A stretch of 50,557 bases of DNA from Candidatus Bipolaricaulota bacterium (GCA_014361015.1 JACIWJ010000005.1:1-50557), one strand, 5' to 3'; numbered from the stretch's first letter, positions 16,631-25,518 are shown. Notes: generated by a model not told the origin, from the sequence alone. Numbers and translations: made by a program.

Positions 16631-17404
16631 ATGCCCGAGCTTCCCGAGGTGGAGACGATGGTCCGCGGGCTCCGCCCGCACGTCGTGGGGAAGACGCTCA
16701 TTGCGACCGAGGTGGGAGATCCCAAGTTCGCCGCTCTCCGCTCGGCCCTCGTCCTTCCAGCCGTGGTGAGATCGATTGAACGCCGCGGAAAGTACGTCCT
16801 GGTCAACCTCAGGGACCAAGTGCTCGTCCTCCATCCCCGGATGAGTGGCCGGGTGCTGTGGGCGAGGCGGAAGCCCGCCGGCCGGGTTCGGCTTTCGCTG
16901 CGGTTTGCCGACGGCGGGGTGCACTTCGTGGACCCGCGCCGGCTGGGGACGGCCGAAGTCGTGGGGGAGTTCGAGGAGGCCCTCGGCCCGGAGCCCCTGG
17001 GCGACCTCGCCTGGCTCCCCCCCGCCCTGAGCGGGAGCCGGATGCCGATCAAGCTCTGGCTCATGGACCAGAAGAAGATCGCCGGGATCGGGAACATCTA
17101 CGCCGCGGAGATCCTATTTCGGGTGGGAATCGCCCCCCACCGTCCGGCGAACTCCCTCTCTCGAAAGGAGATCGCGCTCCTCACGCAGGCGATCCCCGCG
17201 GTGCTGGCCGAGGCGATCGCCTGTTGCGGGACCACCCTCGCCGACGGCCAGTACCGCGGCCCGCGGGGCGAGGTCGGCGCTTTCGCCTGCGAACTCACCG
17301 TGTACGGACGGGCCGGCGAGCCGTGCCGGAGGTGCGGGTCCCCCATCGTGCGAACCGTCCTCGGCGGCCGGGGCACCTATGCCTGCCCCCGCTGCCAGCG
17401 CTAG
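16631..17404 (+). CDS. mutM: Formamidopyrimidine-DNA glycosylase MutM (Fpg)
   Basis: A 257-residue base-excision glycosylase/AP lyase for oxidised purines. It begins MPELPEVET, with Pro2 as the nucleophile and Glu3 as the acid. The substrate-binding loop HPRMSGRVLW and helix-two-turn-helix DQKKIAGIGNIYAAEIL are present. The C-terminal zinc finger is CRRCGSP...CPRCQR. It is slightly shorter than usual (about 270). It ends in CTAG, in which its TAG stop overlaps the stop of the converging gene on the other strand. Confidence 0.96.
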   Translation: MPELPEVETMVRGLRPHVVGKTLIATEVGDPKFAALRSALVLPAVVRSIERRGKYVLVNLRDQVLVLHPRMSGRVLWARRKPAGRVRLSLRFADGGVHFVDPRRLGTAEVVGEFEEALGPEPLGDLAWLPPALSGSRMPIKLWLMDQKKIAGIGNIYAAEILFRVGIAPHRPANSLSRKEIALLTQAIPAVLAEAIACCGTTLADGQYRGPRGEVGAFACELTVYGRAGEPCRRCGSPIVRTVLGGRGTYACPRCQR

Positions 17405-18768
17405 GGCGCCTCTGCTCCCATCATCCGGAAGGCCGCGCCGAGCGAACGCAGGGCCTCGATGAAGGTCGCTGCATACCCATCTCCATCGCCGGCATCCCAG
17501 AGCCCTCGCAGACGCTCCAGGTAGCCCATGGCCCGACCGCGGATCTCCGGCGGAACCTCGTCGTCTTGGGCCATAAGCTGAAGAACGCACTCCCTCTTGC
17601 GCATCTCCTCTAGAGCTGCTTCGCTCGGGGTGGGGATCGGGCCAAAGATATAGTCCCAGAAGACCCCAACGTCTTCCTCTTGCTCGATCCCGCGGACGAG
17701 GACCCAGACATCCGGGAACAGGGGCTCGACCAGCTGTGCCCAAGCGAACACGCCATCAAGCAGGATCCGCTGATGGACTACTGCGCCAGGATCGACCTCC
17801 CCGCCCAACCAGTCTCGCCACTCCACCTCCCACTGGGCAAGCGACGATGGCCAATCCTCAAGCCACTCCGGAAGCTTGTTCAACACACGCACGAAATGGG
17901 TGTGCTCTTTGCGGACGAGGAAGTCCACCAGGCTCAGCCCGACTGAATAGACGAGACTTCCGGGCACGTCGGCCAACCCACCCCGGCGCGCCCACGCTGC
18001 TGAGACGGAGTGGATCTCCACAGGCTTCGCGGGGAGCCGATGGAGAGGACGGGAATGAAGAGAGTAGAGCGTGTAGTCTGCCAGCCCTTCCGTCAGAAGC
18101 CTGGGCATCTCATCCATGCTGAGCCCATGCTCCTCCGCCCAGACCAGCGTTGCCCAGTGTGCCATCTCGTGCGCGAGGAGCATCAGGAAGTCGTCGTTGG
18201 GCGCGAACGGCGGCCTTCCCTCCAGAGGGACAACGACCACTGGCCCCTCCGATTCCGTCACCAAGGCGGCAACCTGACGATCCGGAAACCCTGGAAAGCT
18301 CTCAGGCGTCGGGCTTGGGACGAAAAACCCGGCAGTGCCGAAGCGGCAGAACGCTTCCTGGAGAGCGTTCACGCCCGCGAATACAACCATCGTCAGAGGC
18401 CTGATCTCCCGTTCACCCAACAGGAGTGGGGACAGGGCCCAGAACGAACCCTCCTCAGGTCCCGGTACGATCACCCCCGCGAGGGGGAAGTCCGGGCCCA
18501 AGATCTCCCTGGCTTCCTCTCTGCTTGCTGCAGGCACCTCCCGTGGGCTCCGCCAGTCTCCCGTCGGTCTCGGAAGGGGCGTCAGATTCCAGAACACGAA
18601 CACCCTCTCCGCCCAGTTGGTGGCCATGTTCAGGTAGGCCTCGGGGTTCTCCGGCACCTCCCCCACCCAGTAGATGACCCCGTACCGCCAGGGGGTCGGG
18701 GTGATCGTGGGAGCCGCAATCCCCACCAAACCGACGAGCAGAACACAGAGCAGCGCCATCGGTCTCAT
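17401..18768 (-). CDS. Exported HExxH (gluzincin) metallopeptidase-like protein
   Basis: A 455-residue secreted protein of unknown substrate. Residues 1-19 form a signal peptide (MRPMALLCVLLVGLVGIAAP). A zinc site is visible: HEMAH at residues 200-204 (LLAHEMAHWATLVW) and a third ligand Glu227 in LLTEGLADYTLYS, the pattern of MA-clan gluzincins. The C-terminal third is helical and rich in Trp and acidic residues, with no domain I recognise. The ATG follows a strong Shine-Dalgarno (AAGGAGG) and a TATACT box at 18787-18792, so it has its own promoter. Its codon use looks less GC-extreme than the neighbours, and more Cys codons occur than usual here; recent transfer is possible but unproven. Confidence 0.7.
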   Translation of the reverse strand: MRPMALLCVLLVGLVGIAAPTITPTPWRYGVIYWVGEVPENPEAYLNMATNWAERVFVFWNLTPLPRPTGDWRSPREVPAASREEAREILGPDFPLAGVIVPGPEEGSFWALSPLLLGEREIRPLTMVVFAGVNALQEAFCRFGTAGFFVPSPTPESFPGFPDRQVAALVTESEGPVVVVPLEGRPPFAPNDDFLMLLAHEMAHWATLVWAEEHGLSMDEMPRLLTEGLADYTLYSLHSRPLHRLPAKPVEIHSVSAAWARRGGLADVPGSLVYSVGLSLVDFLVRKEHTHFVRVLNKLPEWLEDWPSSLAQWEVEWRDWLGGEVDPGAVVHQRILLDGVFAWAQLVEPLFPDVWVLVRGIEQEEDVGVFWDYIFGPIPTPSEAALEEMRKRECVLQLMAQDDEVPPEIRGRAMGYLERLRGLWDAGDGDGYAATFIEALRSLGAAFRMMGAEAP

Positions 18769-18786
18769 GGGTCCTCCTTCGAGAGG

Positions 18787-18792
18787 AGTATA
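18787..18792 (-). promoter_or_regulatory. -10 element of the HExxH peptidase gene
   Basis: TATACT on the minus strand, 18 nt upstream of ATG 18768, with AAGGAGG between. This is a leadered arrangement, in contrast to mutS2 or mbhA. No good -35 at 17 bp. The rest of the 126-bp gap to the lipoprotein gene shows nothing else. Confidence 0.5.
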
Positions 18793-18894
18793 GCGGGGTC
18801 AGCCAAGCGGGTCGCCGCTGAGAGGGCCGCAGGCCTGCTCCAGCCGCCGCCTGGCCAGATGAGGCAAGTCAGCAGGGGACAGGGCATCGAGAGG

Positions 18895-20172
18895 CTATGG
18901 ACCCAGAACCCTCGCGGGCGACGAGACGTAGAGCTTGAGCCCGTCGAGCTCGAACACGAGCTCGGCGAAGAACGCCGTGTACCCCGCTCCCGCCGCGACA
19001 TGGGCCCCCCAGCCCTCCGCGGCCGCCGGGAGCTCCCGCTCGACCCACCGCGCCTCGCGGAAGTCCGGGGTCGGGCTCTGTGCGACCCACAGCCGCGCCT
19101 CGACCGGTGCCCAGTCCGCGCGAACGTTGACCATGGCCCCGTTGAGGGTCAACCGAACCGCGCTCTCCACCCGTGGCGGCTCCTCCCCTCGCGCCACCAG
19201 GCGCGCGAACAGGGCGAGCGAGCCCATCACCCGCCCCAGGTCGAGCACCCCGTGCCCGGCGTTGGGGACGACGAGGAGGAGCTTTGGCTCCGGCAGCCCC
19301 GGCCAGTAGAGGCCCGTCGCGTCCACGGTCCAGTACGGGTCGTTTGACCCCACCACGACGAGCTTGGGCATGGTGTAGGCGTGGCGGTACGAGTACGGGT
19401 CCACGATCCACGCCAGCCGCGCCCCCTCCGGGGCCGCGGTGAACTCCCCCGTGAGCCCGCGCGACGTGTAGTCCCTGAGCATCGGCGATGGGCCGCCGAG
19501 GAACTCCTCCTGCTGGACGAGCTGGGCCGGGATGTTCAGGAAGTCGAACACGATCGGGATCATCCCGAGCACGCGCCCCGGCGCGGTGGCCGCGGCGAGG
19601 TACGCCGTCCAGCCCCGCTTCGACGCGCCCGTGACCACGAACCCCCGCAGCTCCGCCCCCCACAGCTCGGGGGCAAGCGCCTCCAGGGCCTCCATCGCCG
19701 CGTGGGCGCTCCGGGTCATGGGGAGGAGGAGCGGCCAGTCCGGGTCCCCTTCCTCGAGGTACCGCTCGAACGTGTGGGCGATGAGCGCGTCCTCGCGGAG
19801 GCCGAACAGGGGCTGGTTGGGGACTCCGCCCAAGACCGCCACCCGCAGGCCCGCGAGCGACGCCATCGTCAGCCCAAGGAGGGCGTCGGCCCGGCCCTGC
19901 CCTCCCGTGATGTACACCACCATCACGTCCTGGACGAGCACGCTCCCCGGATCGCACACGTGGAGCACGTGGTCCCAGGGGATCCCCCGCCAGACCTGGG
20001 ACCGGAGGCGGACCTCCGTGATCCGGCCCGCTCCAACCGCCTCGGCTCCCACCACCTCCCAGACCGCCGTTCCCGCTGCCGCGTCGAGGTAGTCGAACAG
20101 CTCCACCGGCGGCCGGGCACAGGCGATGACCCCAACCAGCGCGACCGCGATCACCCCCAACCGTTGGTGCAA
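18895..20172 (-). CDS. PqaA-like (PhoPQ-activated pathogenicity-related) lipoprotein
   Basis: A 425-residue alpha/beta-hydrolase-like protein of the PhoPQ-regulated PqaA family. The domain is marked by VVYITGGQG, MTRSAHAAMEALEAL, GFVVTGASKRGWTAYLAA (nucleophile-elbow region), VFDFLNIPAQL, VGSNDPYWTVDAT and LLVVPNAGHGV. The start is most likely TTG at 20172, preceded by AAAGGAGG; this gives a lipoprotein signal ending in the lipobox VIAC. A longer upstream frame exists but lacks a signal and a ribosome-binding site. Biochemical function of the family is not established. A TAGACT box lies upstream at about 20195. Confidence 0.75.
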   Translation of the reverse strand: MHQRLGVIAVALVGVIACARPPVELFDYLDAAAGTAVWEVVGAEAVGAGRITEVRLRSQVWRGIPWDHVLHVCDPGSVLVQDVMVVYITGGQGRADALLGLTMASLAGLRVAVLGGVPNQPLFGLREDALIAHTFERYLEEGDPDWPLLLPMTRSAHAAMEALEALAPELWGAELRGFVVTGASKRGWTAYLAAATAPGRVLGMIPIVFDFLNIPAQLVQQEEFLGGPSPMLRDYTSRGLTGEFTAAPEGARLAWIVDPYSYRHAYTMPKLVVVGSNDPYWTVDATGLYWPGLPEPKLLLVVPNAGHGVLDLGRVMGSLALFARLVARGEEPPRVESAVRLTLNGAMVNVRADWAPVEARLWVAQSPTPDFREARWVERELPAAAEGWGAHVAAGAGYTAFFAELVFELDGLKLYVSSPARVLGP

Positions 20173-20300
20173 GGTGCCTCCTTTGTCCGGGTCGAGTCTA
20201 CCCGGGGAGCAGCCCCGGGGGGCCTCCACGGGCCGATGGGACTGCCGCCGGATCCACAACCGAACTCGACAGCCGTCGGCAGCTGGCGTCTCGGGAGCTG

Positions 20301-20306
20301 TACAAT
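20301..20306 (+). promoter_or_regulatory. -10 element upstream of the cyclase-TPR gene
   Basis: TACAAT about 48 nt before the start; a Shine-Dalgarno GGGAGGTG lies at 20340-20347. No clear -35. Confidence 0.4.
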
Positions 20307-20354
20307 GCATCCGCCCGGCCGGGTGTCCCCGGTTCCGACGGGAGGTGGACGGTG

Positions 20355-22286
20355 GTGGATGAGGACCGGCGCAGGCTCGCCGCGCTGATGCTCACCGACC
20401 TGGTGGGCTACACGTCCCTCTGTCAGCGCAACGAGAACCTCGCCCTGGAGATCCTCCGCGATCAGTCGCGGATCGTCCGCGCGGAGGTTGCCCGTCACGG
20501 TGGTCGGGAGGTCAAGTGCACGGGCGACGGGTACCTGGTCGAGTTCCCCAGCGCCCTGGCCGCCCTGGAGTGCGCCGTCGCGATCCAACGGGCGGTCGAC
20601 CGTCGCAACGCCTCTGTGCCCGAGGAGGACACGTTCCACCTTCGGATCGGGCTGCACCTGGGCGACGTCGTGGACCGAGGGGGTGACCTGTTCGGGGACG
20701 GGGTGAACCTCGTCGCCCGCATCGAGCCCCTCGCCCCGCCAGGAGGGGTCTGTGCGTCTCAGCAGGTCTACGATCAGGTCTGGAACAAGACCGAGGAACG
20801 CCTCGTCTACGCGGGAACGGAGTCGCTGAAGGGGCTGGAGCACCCCACCAAGATCTACCGCGTCGCCCGCACCGGGGATCCCCGCCTCCCCGCCGATCGG
20901 GGAGCCGACCGGCGGCGGATCGCCGTCCTCCCCCTGGTGAACGTGAGCCCCGATCCCGCCGACGCCTACTTCACGGACGGGATGACCGACGAGCTCATCT
21001 GTACGCTGGCCCAACATCCCGAACTGAAGGTGATTGCCCACACGTCTGTACTCCGCTACAGGGGAACCACGAAGTCCATCGCCGAGATCCGGGAGGAGCT
21101 CGGGGTGGGGACGATCGTCGAGGGCAGCGTCCGCAAGGTGGGCGAGCGCATCCGGATTTCCCTCCAGCTCATCGACCCCTACAGCGAGGAACACCTTTGG
21201 GCGCGGGCCTACGATGGGGTGCTCGGCGACGTGTTCGCGTTCCAGGCCGACGTCGCTTCCCAGGTGGCGCGGGCCCTGGAGCTCCTGCTCGTGGAGGGAG
21301 GGGCGCACCCGGTGCGGCGAGAGCCGACACGCAACCTCGACGCCTACACGCTCTACCTCAAGGGGCGTTACCTCTGGAACCGCCGCACCGAGGCCGACCT
21401 GCGGGCGGCGATCGGTTGCTTCGCGAGGGCGACCGAGCTCGACCCACGCTTCGCCCTCGCCCACGTGGGACTGGCCGATGCCTACGCCCTTCTCCCCGAG
21501 TACGGGACCCTATCGCCGCGGGATGCCCACCCCCAGGCCCGCGCGGCCGCCCTCCGCGCGCTGGAGCTGGACGAGTCCCTGGCCGAGGCACACGCATCCC
21601 TGGGCATGATCTGCGCCCATCAGTCGTTCGACTTCGGCGCGGCGCAGCGCGAGCTGCAGCGGGCGATCGAGCTCAACCCCAACTACGCCACCGCCCACCA
21701 CTGGTACGCGCTCGTGCTCATGTACACCCACCGGTTGGACGAAGCCCGGCGCGCCATCGACCGGGCGCTGGAGCTCGACCCGTTGTCCCTCGTCGTGAAC
21801 CGGAACCTCGGCCGGATCCTCCTTGCTGGCCGTCGGACCGATGAGGCGATCGCGGCGTTGGAGAGGGTGTTGGCCCTCGATCCTTCGTTCCCGATGACCC
21901 GCGTCAACCTCGCCCTTGCGTACGTGCAGAAGGGCGACCTGCAGCACGCGCTGGCTGCGGTGGAGGGGGAGCGGTCCGTGAGCGGGGGGTCGCCGTGGCC
22001 AGCGGTGATCGCGGGCTGCCTCCGCGAGATGAGCGGAGAGCGGGGGGCGGTGGCCGCCGCGCTGCGGGAACTCGAGGGCCGGGCCGCACGAGGCCACGTC
22101 CCCCCGACCTGCTTCGCCGCGTGCTACCTGGCGGTCGGCGACCTGGAGCGAGCCCTTGCCTGGCTCGAGCGCGCGTACGCTGAGCGAGATGAGTGGCTTC
22201 TCACCGCGCTCACAACCTCGTTCGTCGATCCGGTGCGGTCAGACCCGAGGTTCGTTCGGCTGGTGGCCCAGGTCCTCGGATCGTGA
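20355..22286 (+). CDS. Class III nucleotide cyclase / TolB-like / TPR regulatory protein
   Basis: A 643-residue multidomain protein. Residues 1-165 form a class III adenylate/guanylate cyclase domain: the two metal-binding Asp are in LMLTDLVGYT and KCTGDGYLVEF, and GDVVDRGGDLFGDGVNLVARIE is the late conserved segment. Residues about 185-320 resemble the FlgO/TolB-N-type domain (IAVLPLVNVSPDPADAYFTDGMTDEL, then GTIVEGSVRKVGERIRISLQLID). The rest is a run of tetratricopeptide repeats. This architecture is known in many soil and thermophilic bacteria; its output is unclear. GTG at 20352 and GTG at 20355 both open the frame; the spacing from GGGAGGTG favours 20355. No transmembrane segment is seen. 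Confidence 0.86.
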   Translation: MDEDRRRLAALMLTDLVGYTSLCQRNENLALEILRDQSRIVRAEVARHGGREVKCTGDGYLVEFPSALAALECAVAIQRAVDRRNASVPEEDTFHLRIGLHLGDVVDRGGDLFGDGVNLVARIEPLAPPGGVCASQQVYDQVWNKTEERLVYAGTESLKGLEHPTKIYRVARTGDPRLPADRGADRRRIAVLPLVNVSPDPADAYFTDGMTDELICTLAQHPELKVIAHTSVLRYRGTTKSIAEIREELGVGTIVEGSVRKVGERIRISLQLIDPYSEEHLWARAYDGVLGDVFAFQADVASQVARALELLLVEGGAHPVRREPTRNLDAYTLYLKGRYLWNRRTEADLRAAIGCFARATELDPRFALAHVGLADAYALLPEYGTLSPRDAHPQARAAALRALELDESLAEAHASLGMICAHQSFDFGAAQRELQRAIELNPNYATAHHWYALVLMYTHRLDEARRAIDRALELDPLSLVVNRNLGRILLAGRRTDEAIAALERVLALDPSFPMTRVNLALAYVQKGDLQHALAAVEGERSVSGGSPWPAVIAGCLREMSGERGAVAAALRELEGRAARGHVPPTCFAACYLAVGDLERALAWLERAYAERDEWLLTALTTSFVDPVRSDPRFVRLVAQVLGS

Positions 22287-22389
22287 GGATGGATCAACCT
22301 TTCCTGCCTCGCCGTGGGTCCACAGGGGGGGACGGGGGCTTTCCCACCCCAGGGCTGTCGGCCGGGCGGGAGCGCGCCGCACGCGCCCT

Positions 22390-22680
22390 CGTTCTCGACA
22401 GGTGGTTCCACCCGGCGGAGGTCGATCGGCGCCCCGGGGGACGGGTCATCGAAGAGGTGCATGTGCAGGTGGGGGATGGTGTTCCCGTGGATCTCGGAGT
22501 CGATCTTCACCGCGCCGGTCACGGCCTTCGGCGTCCGGCGGGGATGGGCGACGGGCCACGACGTGGGGGACTCCCAGATCGTCACGCGATCCTCGGGCTC
22601 CGGCCAGGGCACACCGGGCAGCCTTCCCGCCGGGAGAACCTTCCCCCCTCCGCGAAGTCGTGTGAACGCTCACGGTACCT
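22390..22680 (-). pseudogene. Decayed HIT-family hydrolase gene
   Basis: One frame encodes HDFAEGGRFSRREGCPVC, like the N-terminal CPxC zinc motif of HIT proteins. A second frame resumes with PEPEDRVTIWES and then TGAVKIDSEIHGNTIPHLHMHLF, which carries the histidine triad HLHMHL. The roughly 55 residues that normally separate these parts (the beta-sheet with RGYxxVxxxRH) are missing and the frame is shifted. This looks like a pseudogene with an internal deletion. The remainder of the 467-bp gap between the cyclase gene and the ABC operon shows no intact gene. Confidence 0.55.
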
Positions 22681-22753
22681 CCTCCCCCACATACCCGGTC
22701 TCGAGCGAAGGGACGCCGCTGGGAGCTCGCGGGGAAAGGGCCGACGTCGCGTG

Positions 22754-23557
22754 CTATGACGGTGGACTGTGGGTCGCGGAGAGGAGGAGCTCGTCCTCGG
22801 CACACCCTTCCTGCCGGAAAAGCCTGACCAGGTCATCCACAGCCAACGCCCGTTTCTCCGTGGAAGGAAGGTCGAGGAGGATCCGGCCCCGATGGAGCAT
22901 CACGAGCCGGTCTCCGCAAGCCAATGCTTGGTCCATGCGGTGGGTGACCATGAGCGTGGCCAAGCCCCCTGCGCGGACGAGGTCCTCCGTGACCGCGAGC
23001 ACGCGCTCGGCATTGGCCGGATCGAGGGCCGCCGTGTGTTCGTCGAGGAGGAGCAGCCGTGGCTGGGCCAGGGTGGCCATGAGCACGGCAAGCGCCTGCC
23101 GCTCCCCACCGGATAGGCAGGCGACCCGCTCGGAGAGCCTCTCCTCCAGCCCCATGCCGAGCCCAGCCAGCGCTTGCTGCACCACCGTGCGGCGGCGGCG
23201 GGTCAACGGGAAGCGAAGCCCCCTCTTCCCTTTGCGCGAGGCGAGGGCGAGGTTCTCGGCGACGGTGAGGGAGGGCGCGGCCCCCTGCCGCGGATCCTGA
23301 AACACGCGTCCGATCCAACGGGCCCGGCGGTGGGTCGGCCAACCCGTCACGTCTCGACCGAGCAGGTAGACCTTCCCCTGGTCCGGGCGTGCACCTCCTG
23401 CGATCACGTTCAGCAGGGTGGTCTTCCCCGCTCCGTTGGAGCCGATGACCGTCACGAACTCCCGCTCGGCGAGGGCGAACTCCACCCCCGCCAAAGCGGA
23501 GACGAGCTGGGCACCGACCGCGTACGACTTCCGTACCCCCACAAGCTCAAGGATCAT
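22754..23557 (-). CDS. TrpXYZ-type ABC transporter, ATPase subunit
   Basis: A 267-residue ABC ATPase. Walker A is GSNGAGKT (residues 39-46), Q-loop GRVFQDPRQGAAPSLTVAEN, signature CLSGGERQAL, Walker B LLLLDEHTAALDP (His in place of the usual Pro after Glu), and H-loop VTHRMDQAL. The segment GRVFQDPRQGAAPSLTVAENLALA is typical of the subfamily that pairs with DUF534/PF04392-type binding proteins (TrpX). ATG 23557 overlaps the permease stop (ATGA) and follows GGGAGGAGG. It is the last gene of a three-gene importer operon under a leader-peptide attenuator. Confidence 0.88.
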   Translation of the reverse strand: MILELVGVRKSYAVGAQLVSALAGVEFALAEREFVTVIGSNGAGKTTLLNVIAGGARPDQGKVYLLGRDVTGWPTHRRARWIGRVFQDPRQGAAPSLTVAENLALASRKGKRGLRFPLTRRRRTVVQQALAGLGMGLEERLSERVACLSGGERQALAVLMATLAQPRLLLLDEHTAALDPANAERVLAVTEDLVRAGGLATLMVTHRMDQALACGDRLVMLHRGRILLDLPSTEKRALAVDDLVRLFRQEGCAEDELLLSATHSPPS

Positions 23558-24438
23558 CTTGCCTCCTCCCGGTGCAGCCGCCACGCCGGGGCCACGAGGG
23601 CCCCGAGCACGACGAGGGCGGTGAGGAGCCTCAGGTCGGAGGCGGTGAACCCCACGGCTGCCCCATAGCGCAACGCGACGAGGATCGCTCCCCGGTACAG
23701 GCACGACCCGACCATCACCGCTCCCAACGCCCACAGGATCGAGCGCGGACGGAGGAGGATCTCCCCGACGATCACCGACGCCAGTCCTGCGACAATCGTC
23801 CCCACTCCGAGCCCGACGTCGGCGAACCCGGAGTGCTGGGCAGCCAGGGCGCCGGACAGGGCGACGAGCCCGTTGGCGAGCGCGAGGCCCAAGATGACCA
23901 TCCCCTCAGGGCTTGTGCCGTAGGCCCTCACCATCCCAGGGTTGTCCCCCGTGGCGCGGAGGGTCAGGCCGACCTCGGTCCGAAACAGAAGGTGAAGGAG
24001 GAAGATCGCTCCCAGCATGAGCGACGCCGCCACAGCGAGGTTGGCCGACGGCAGGGGGATCCCCCCCCACTGGGCGGCGAGACGGAACACGGATGGGCGG
24101 CCGAGCAGGGGAAGGTTGGGCCTCCCCATGATGCGCAGGTTCAGGGAGTAGAGCATGATCATCGTCAGCACCCCCGCCAGAAGCCCCTGGATGCGGAGCT
24201 TGGTGGCGAGCACCCCGGTGAATGCCCCGCCCACGGCCCCAGCGACGAACGCGATCCCGAGCGCTGCGTACGGGTTCCATCCCCCCACGATCAGCGTCGC
24301 CCCCACCGCCGCCCCGAGGGGGAACGTCCCGTCCACGGACAGATCGGGGAACGAGAGGATGCGGAACGAGATGTACACCCCGAGGGCCATCAGGCCATAG
24401 ATGAGCCCCTGCTCGACCGCTGCCATGACGATGCTCAT
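23554..24438 (-). CDS. TrpXYZ-type ABC transporter, permease subunit
   Basis: A 294-residue integral membrane protein with about eight helices, of the branched-chain-type (LivH-like) permease superfamily. It contains ISFRILSFPDLSVDGTFPLGAAVGATLI near the start and GLALANGLVALSGALAAQHSGFADVGLGVGTIVAGLASVIVGE (the cytoplasmic coupling region) in the second half. ATG 24438 lies 10 nt after the binding-protein stop; the end overlaps the ATPase gene by 4 nt. Such permeases act as homodimers with the ATPase and a periplasmic binding protein. Confidence 0.87.
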   Translation of the reverse strand: MSIVMAAVEQGLIYGLMALGVYISFRILSFPDLSVDGTFPLGAAVGATLIVGGWNPYAALGIAFVAGAVGGAFTGVLATKLRIQGLLAGVLTMIMLYSLNLRIMGRPNLPLLGRPSVFRLAAQWGGIPLPSANLAVAASLMLGAIFLLHLLFRTEVGLTLRATGDNPGMVRAYGTSPEGMVILGLALANGLVALSGALAAQHSGFADVGLGVGTIVAGLASVIVGEILLRPRSILWALGAVMVGSCLYRGAILVALRYGAAVGFTASDLRLLTALVVLGALVAPAWRLHREEAR

Positions 24439-24448
24439 GCCGACGCGC

Positions 24449-25429
24449 TCACTCTCCGGAAACGAACCGACGGCCGCCGATGAGGATCCCCGTCGCTTGG
24501 TCCAGCACCGCCTGCGGGAAGGTGAACCCGATCGCCTGCGCCGTGTCCAGGTTGAGCAGGACCTCGCGCTTCCCAAATTCCGTGTCCTTCTGGTAGATGA
24601 GCTGGATCTGATCGGGTCTCTTGCCCGTGAGGAGATCGAGCACAACCTTTCCGGTCAATAGACCGTGGCTGTAGTAGTCCCACCCCGCACAGAGCAGTGG
24701 TCCCCGTCCGATGCTGAACGGGTCGGCCATGAGGAACGGGATCCGCTCAGCGTTCGCGACCTGCACGACCCCTTCGATTCCCGCGGCGACAGTGTTGTCC
24801 GTGGTCGCGTAGAAGGCGTCCACACGCCCGATGAGGGACTGCGCGGCCAGCATCACCATGGCCGTGCTCTCCGCGGCAGCGGTCACGATCTGAAGGCCCA
24901 GCCCACCGGCCGCCTCCTGGGCCACCTTCGTCAGATAGTCGGAGTTCGCTTCCCCGGGGTTGTACACGATGCCCACCCGACGGATGGCGGGGGACAGGGC
25001 CTTGAGCAACGCCAGGTCCAACGCGGGCTCGATGAGGTCGGAGACCCCGGTGACGTTGGGGTGGCCAGTGAGGCCGTACTCCTCGGGGGCCGTGACCGCG
25101 CTGTAGACCACGGGGACGTCTGTCCCAGCGAAGACTTGGACGGCGGCGAGGGCGGTGGGGGTAGCGATGGCCACCACCAGGTCGACCCCGCGGGCCCGGA
25201 ACTCCTGAGCAATGGCGATCGCCAGAGAGAAGTCCCCCTGGGCATTCGCCAGGACGTACCGCACGTTTTCCCCTTCCACGTACCCCGCCTCGGCCAGGGC
25301 GGAGATAATGCCGTCCCGGACAGCGTTAAGCGCCTGGTGCTCAACGATCTGGGTGATCCCGATCACGATCGGTTGGCCGACGGCACTGGCCGCGCACACC
25401 ATGAGCAGTACTGCGAGTGCAACCTTCAT
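24449..25429 (-). CDS. TrpX-like ABC substrate-binding protein (PF04392 type)
   Basis: A 326-residue periplasmic binding protein of the PF04392 (DUF534/TrpX) family, type I fold. A signal peptide (about 1-19, ending ASAVGQ) is followed by VIGITQIVEHQALNAVRDGIISALAEAGY, the family's usual opening. Further conserved segments are LVVAIATPTALAAVQ, IPVVYSAVTAPE-like VPVVYSAVTAPEEYG, NVTGVSD, VGIVYNPGEANS and AGWDYYSHGLLTGK. I chose ATG 25429 because it follows GGAGG at good spacing. Relatives import tryptophan or other amino acids; the aromatic codons of the upstream leader peptide support an aromatic amino acid here. Confidence 0.87.
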   Translation of the reverse strand: MKVALAVLLMVCAASAVGQPIVIGITQIVEHQALNAVRDGIISALAEAGYVEGENVRYVLANAQGDFSLAIAIAQEFRARGVDLVVAIATPTALAAVQVFAGTDVPVVYSAVTAPEEYGLTGHPNVTGVSDLIEPALDLALLKALSPAIRRVGIVYNPGEANSDYLTKVAQEAAGGLGLQIVTAAAESTAMVMLAAQSLIGRVDAFYATTDNTVAAGIEGVVQVANAERIPFLMADPFSIGRGPLLCAGWDYYSHGLLTGKVVLDLLTGKRPDQIQLIYQKDTEFGKREVLLNLDTAQAIGFTFPQAVLDQATGILIGGRRFVSGE

Positions 25430-25448
25430 CTGTTCCTCCTCGACAAAG

Positions 25449-25518
25449 AAAAACCCGCAAGCGTCCTGCTTGCGGTCTCCGGGCGCACCTCTCCCCACGA
25501 GCGGAGGAGGTCGCGCCC
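25449..25518 (-). promoter_or_regulatory. Transcription attenuator (pause hairpin, antiterminator, terminator)
   Basis: Read on the minus strand. Hairpin 1:2: GGGCGCGACCTC (25518-25507) pairs with GAGGTGCGCCC (25491-25481), 11 bp with one bulged G. Terminator: CCGCAAGC (25475-25468), loop AGGAC, GCTTGCGG (25462-25455), then G and TTTTT (25453-25449). Antiterminator: GCTCGTGG (25502-25495), in the loop of hairpin 1:2, matches 7 of 8 positions of the terminator 5' arm CCGCAAGC, counting one G-T pair. The leader-peptide stop codon abuts hairpin 1:2, so a ribosome stalled on the aromatic codons would melt it, the classical trp-type arrangement. The terminator lies 20 nt before the binding-protein ATG. 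Confidence 0.82.

Noticed and set aside
20151-21464. 437-codon minus-strand frame antisense to the cyclase gene
   Set aside because: No family features and fully covered by a well-supported gene on the plus strand.
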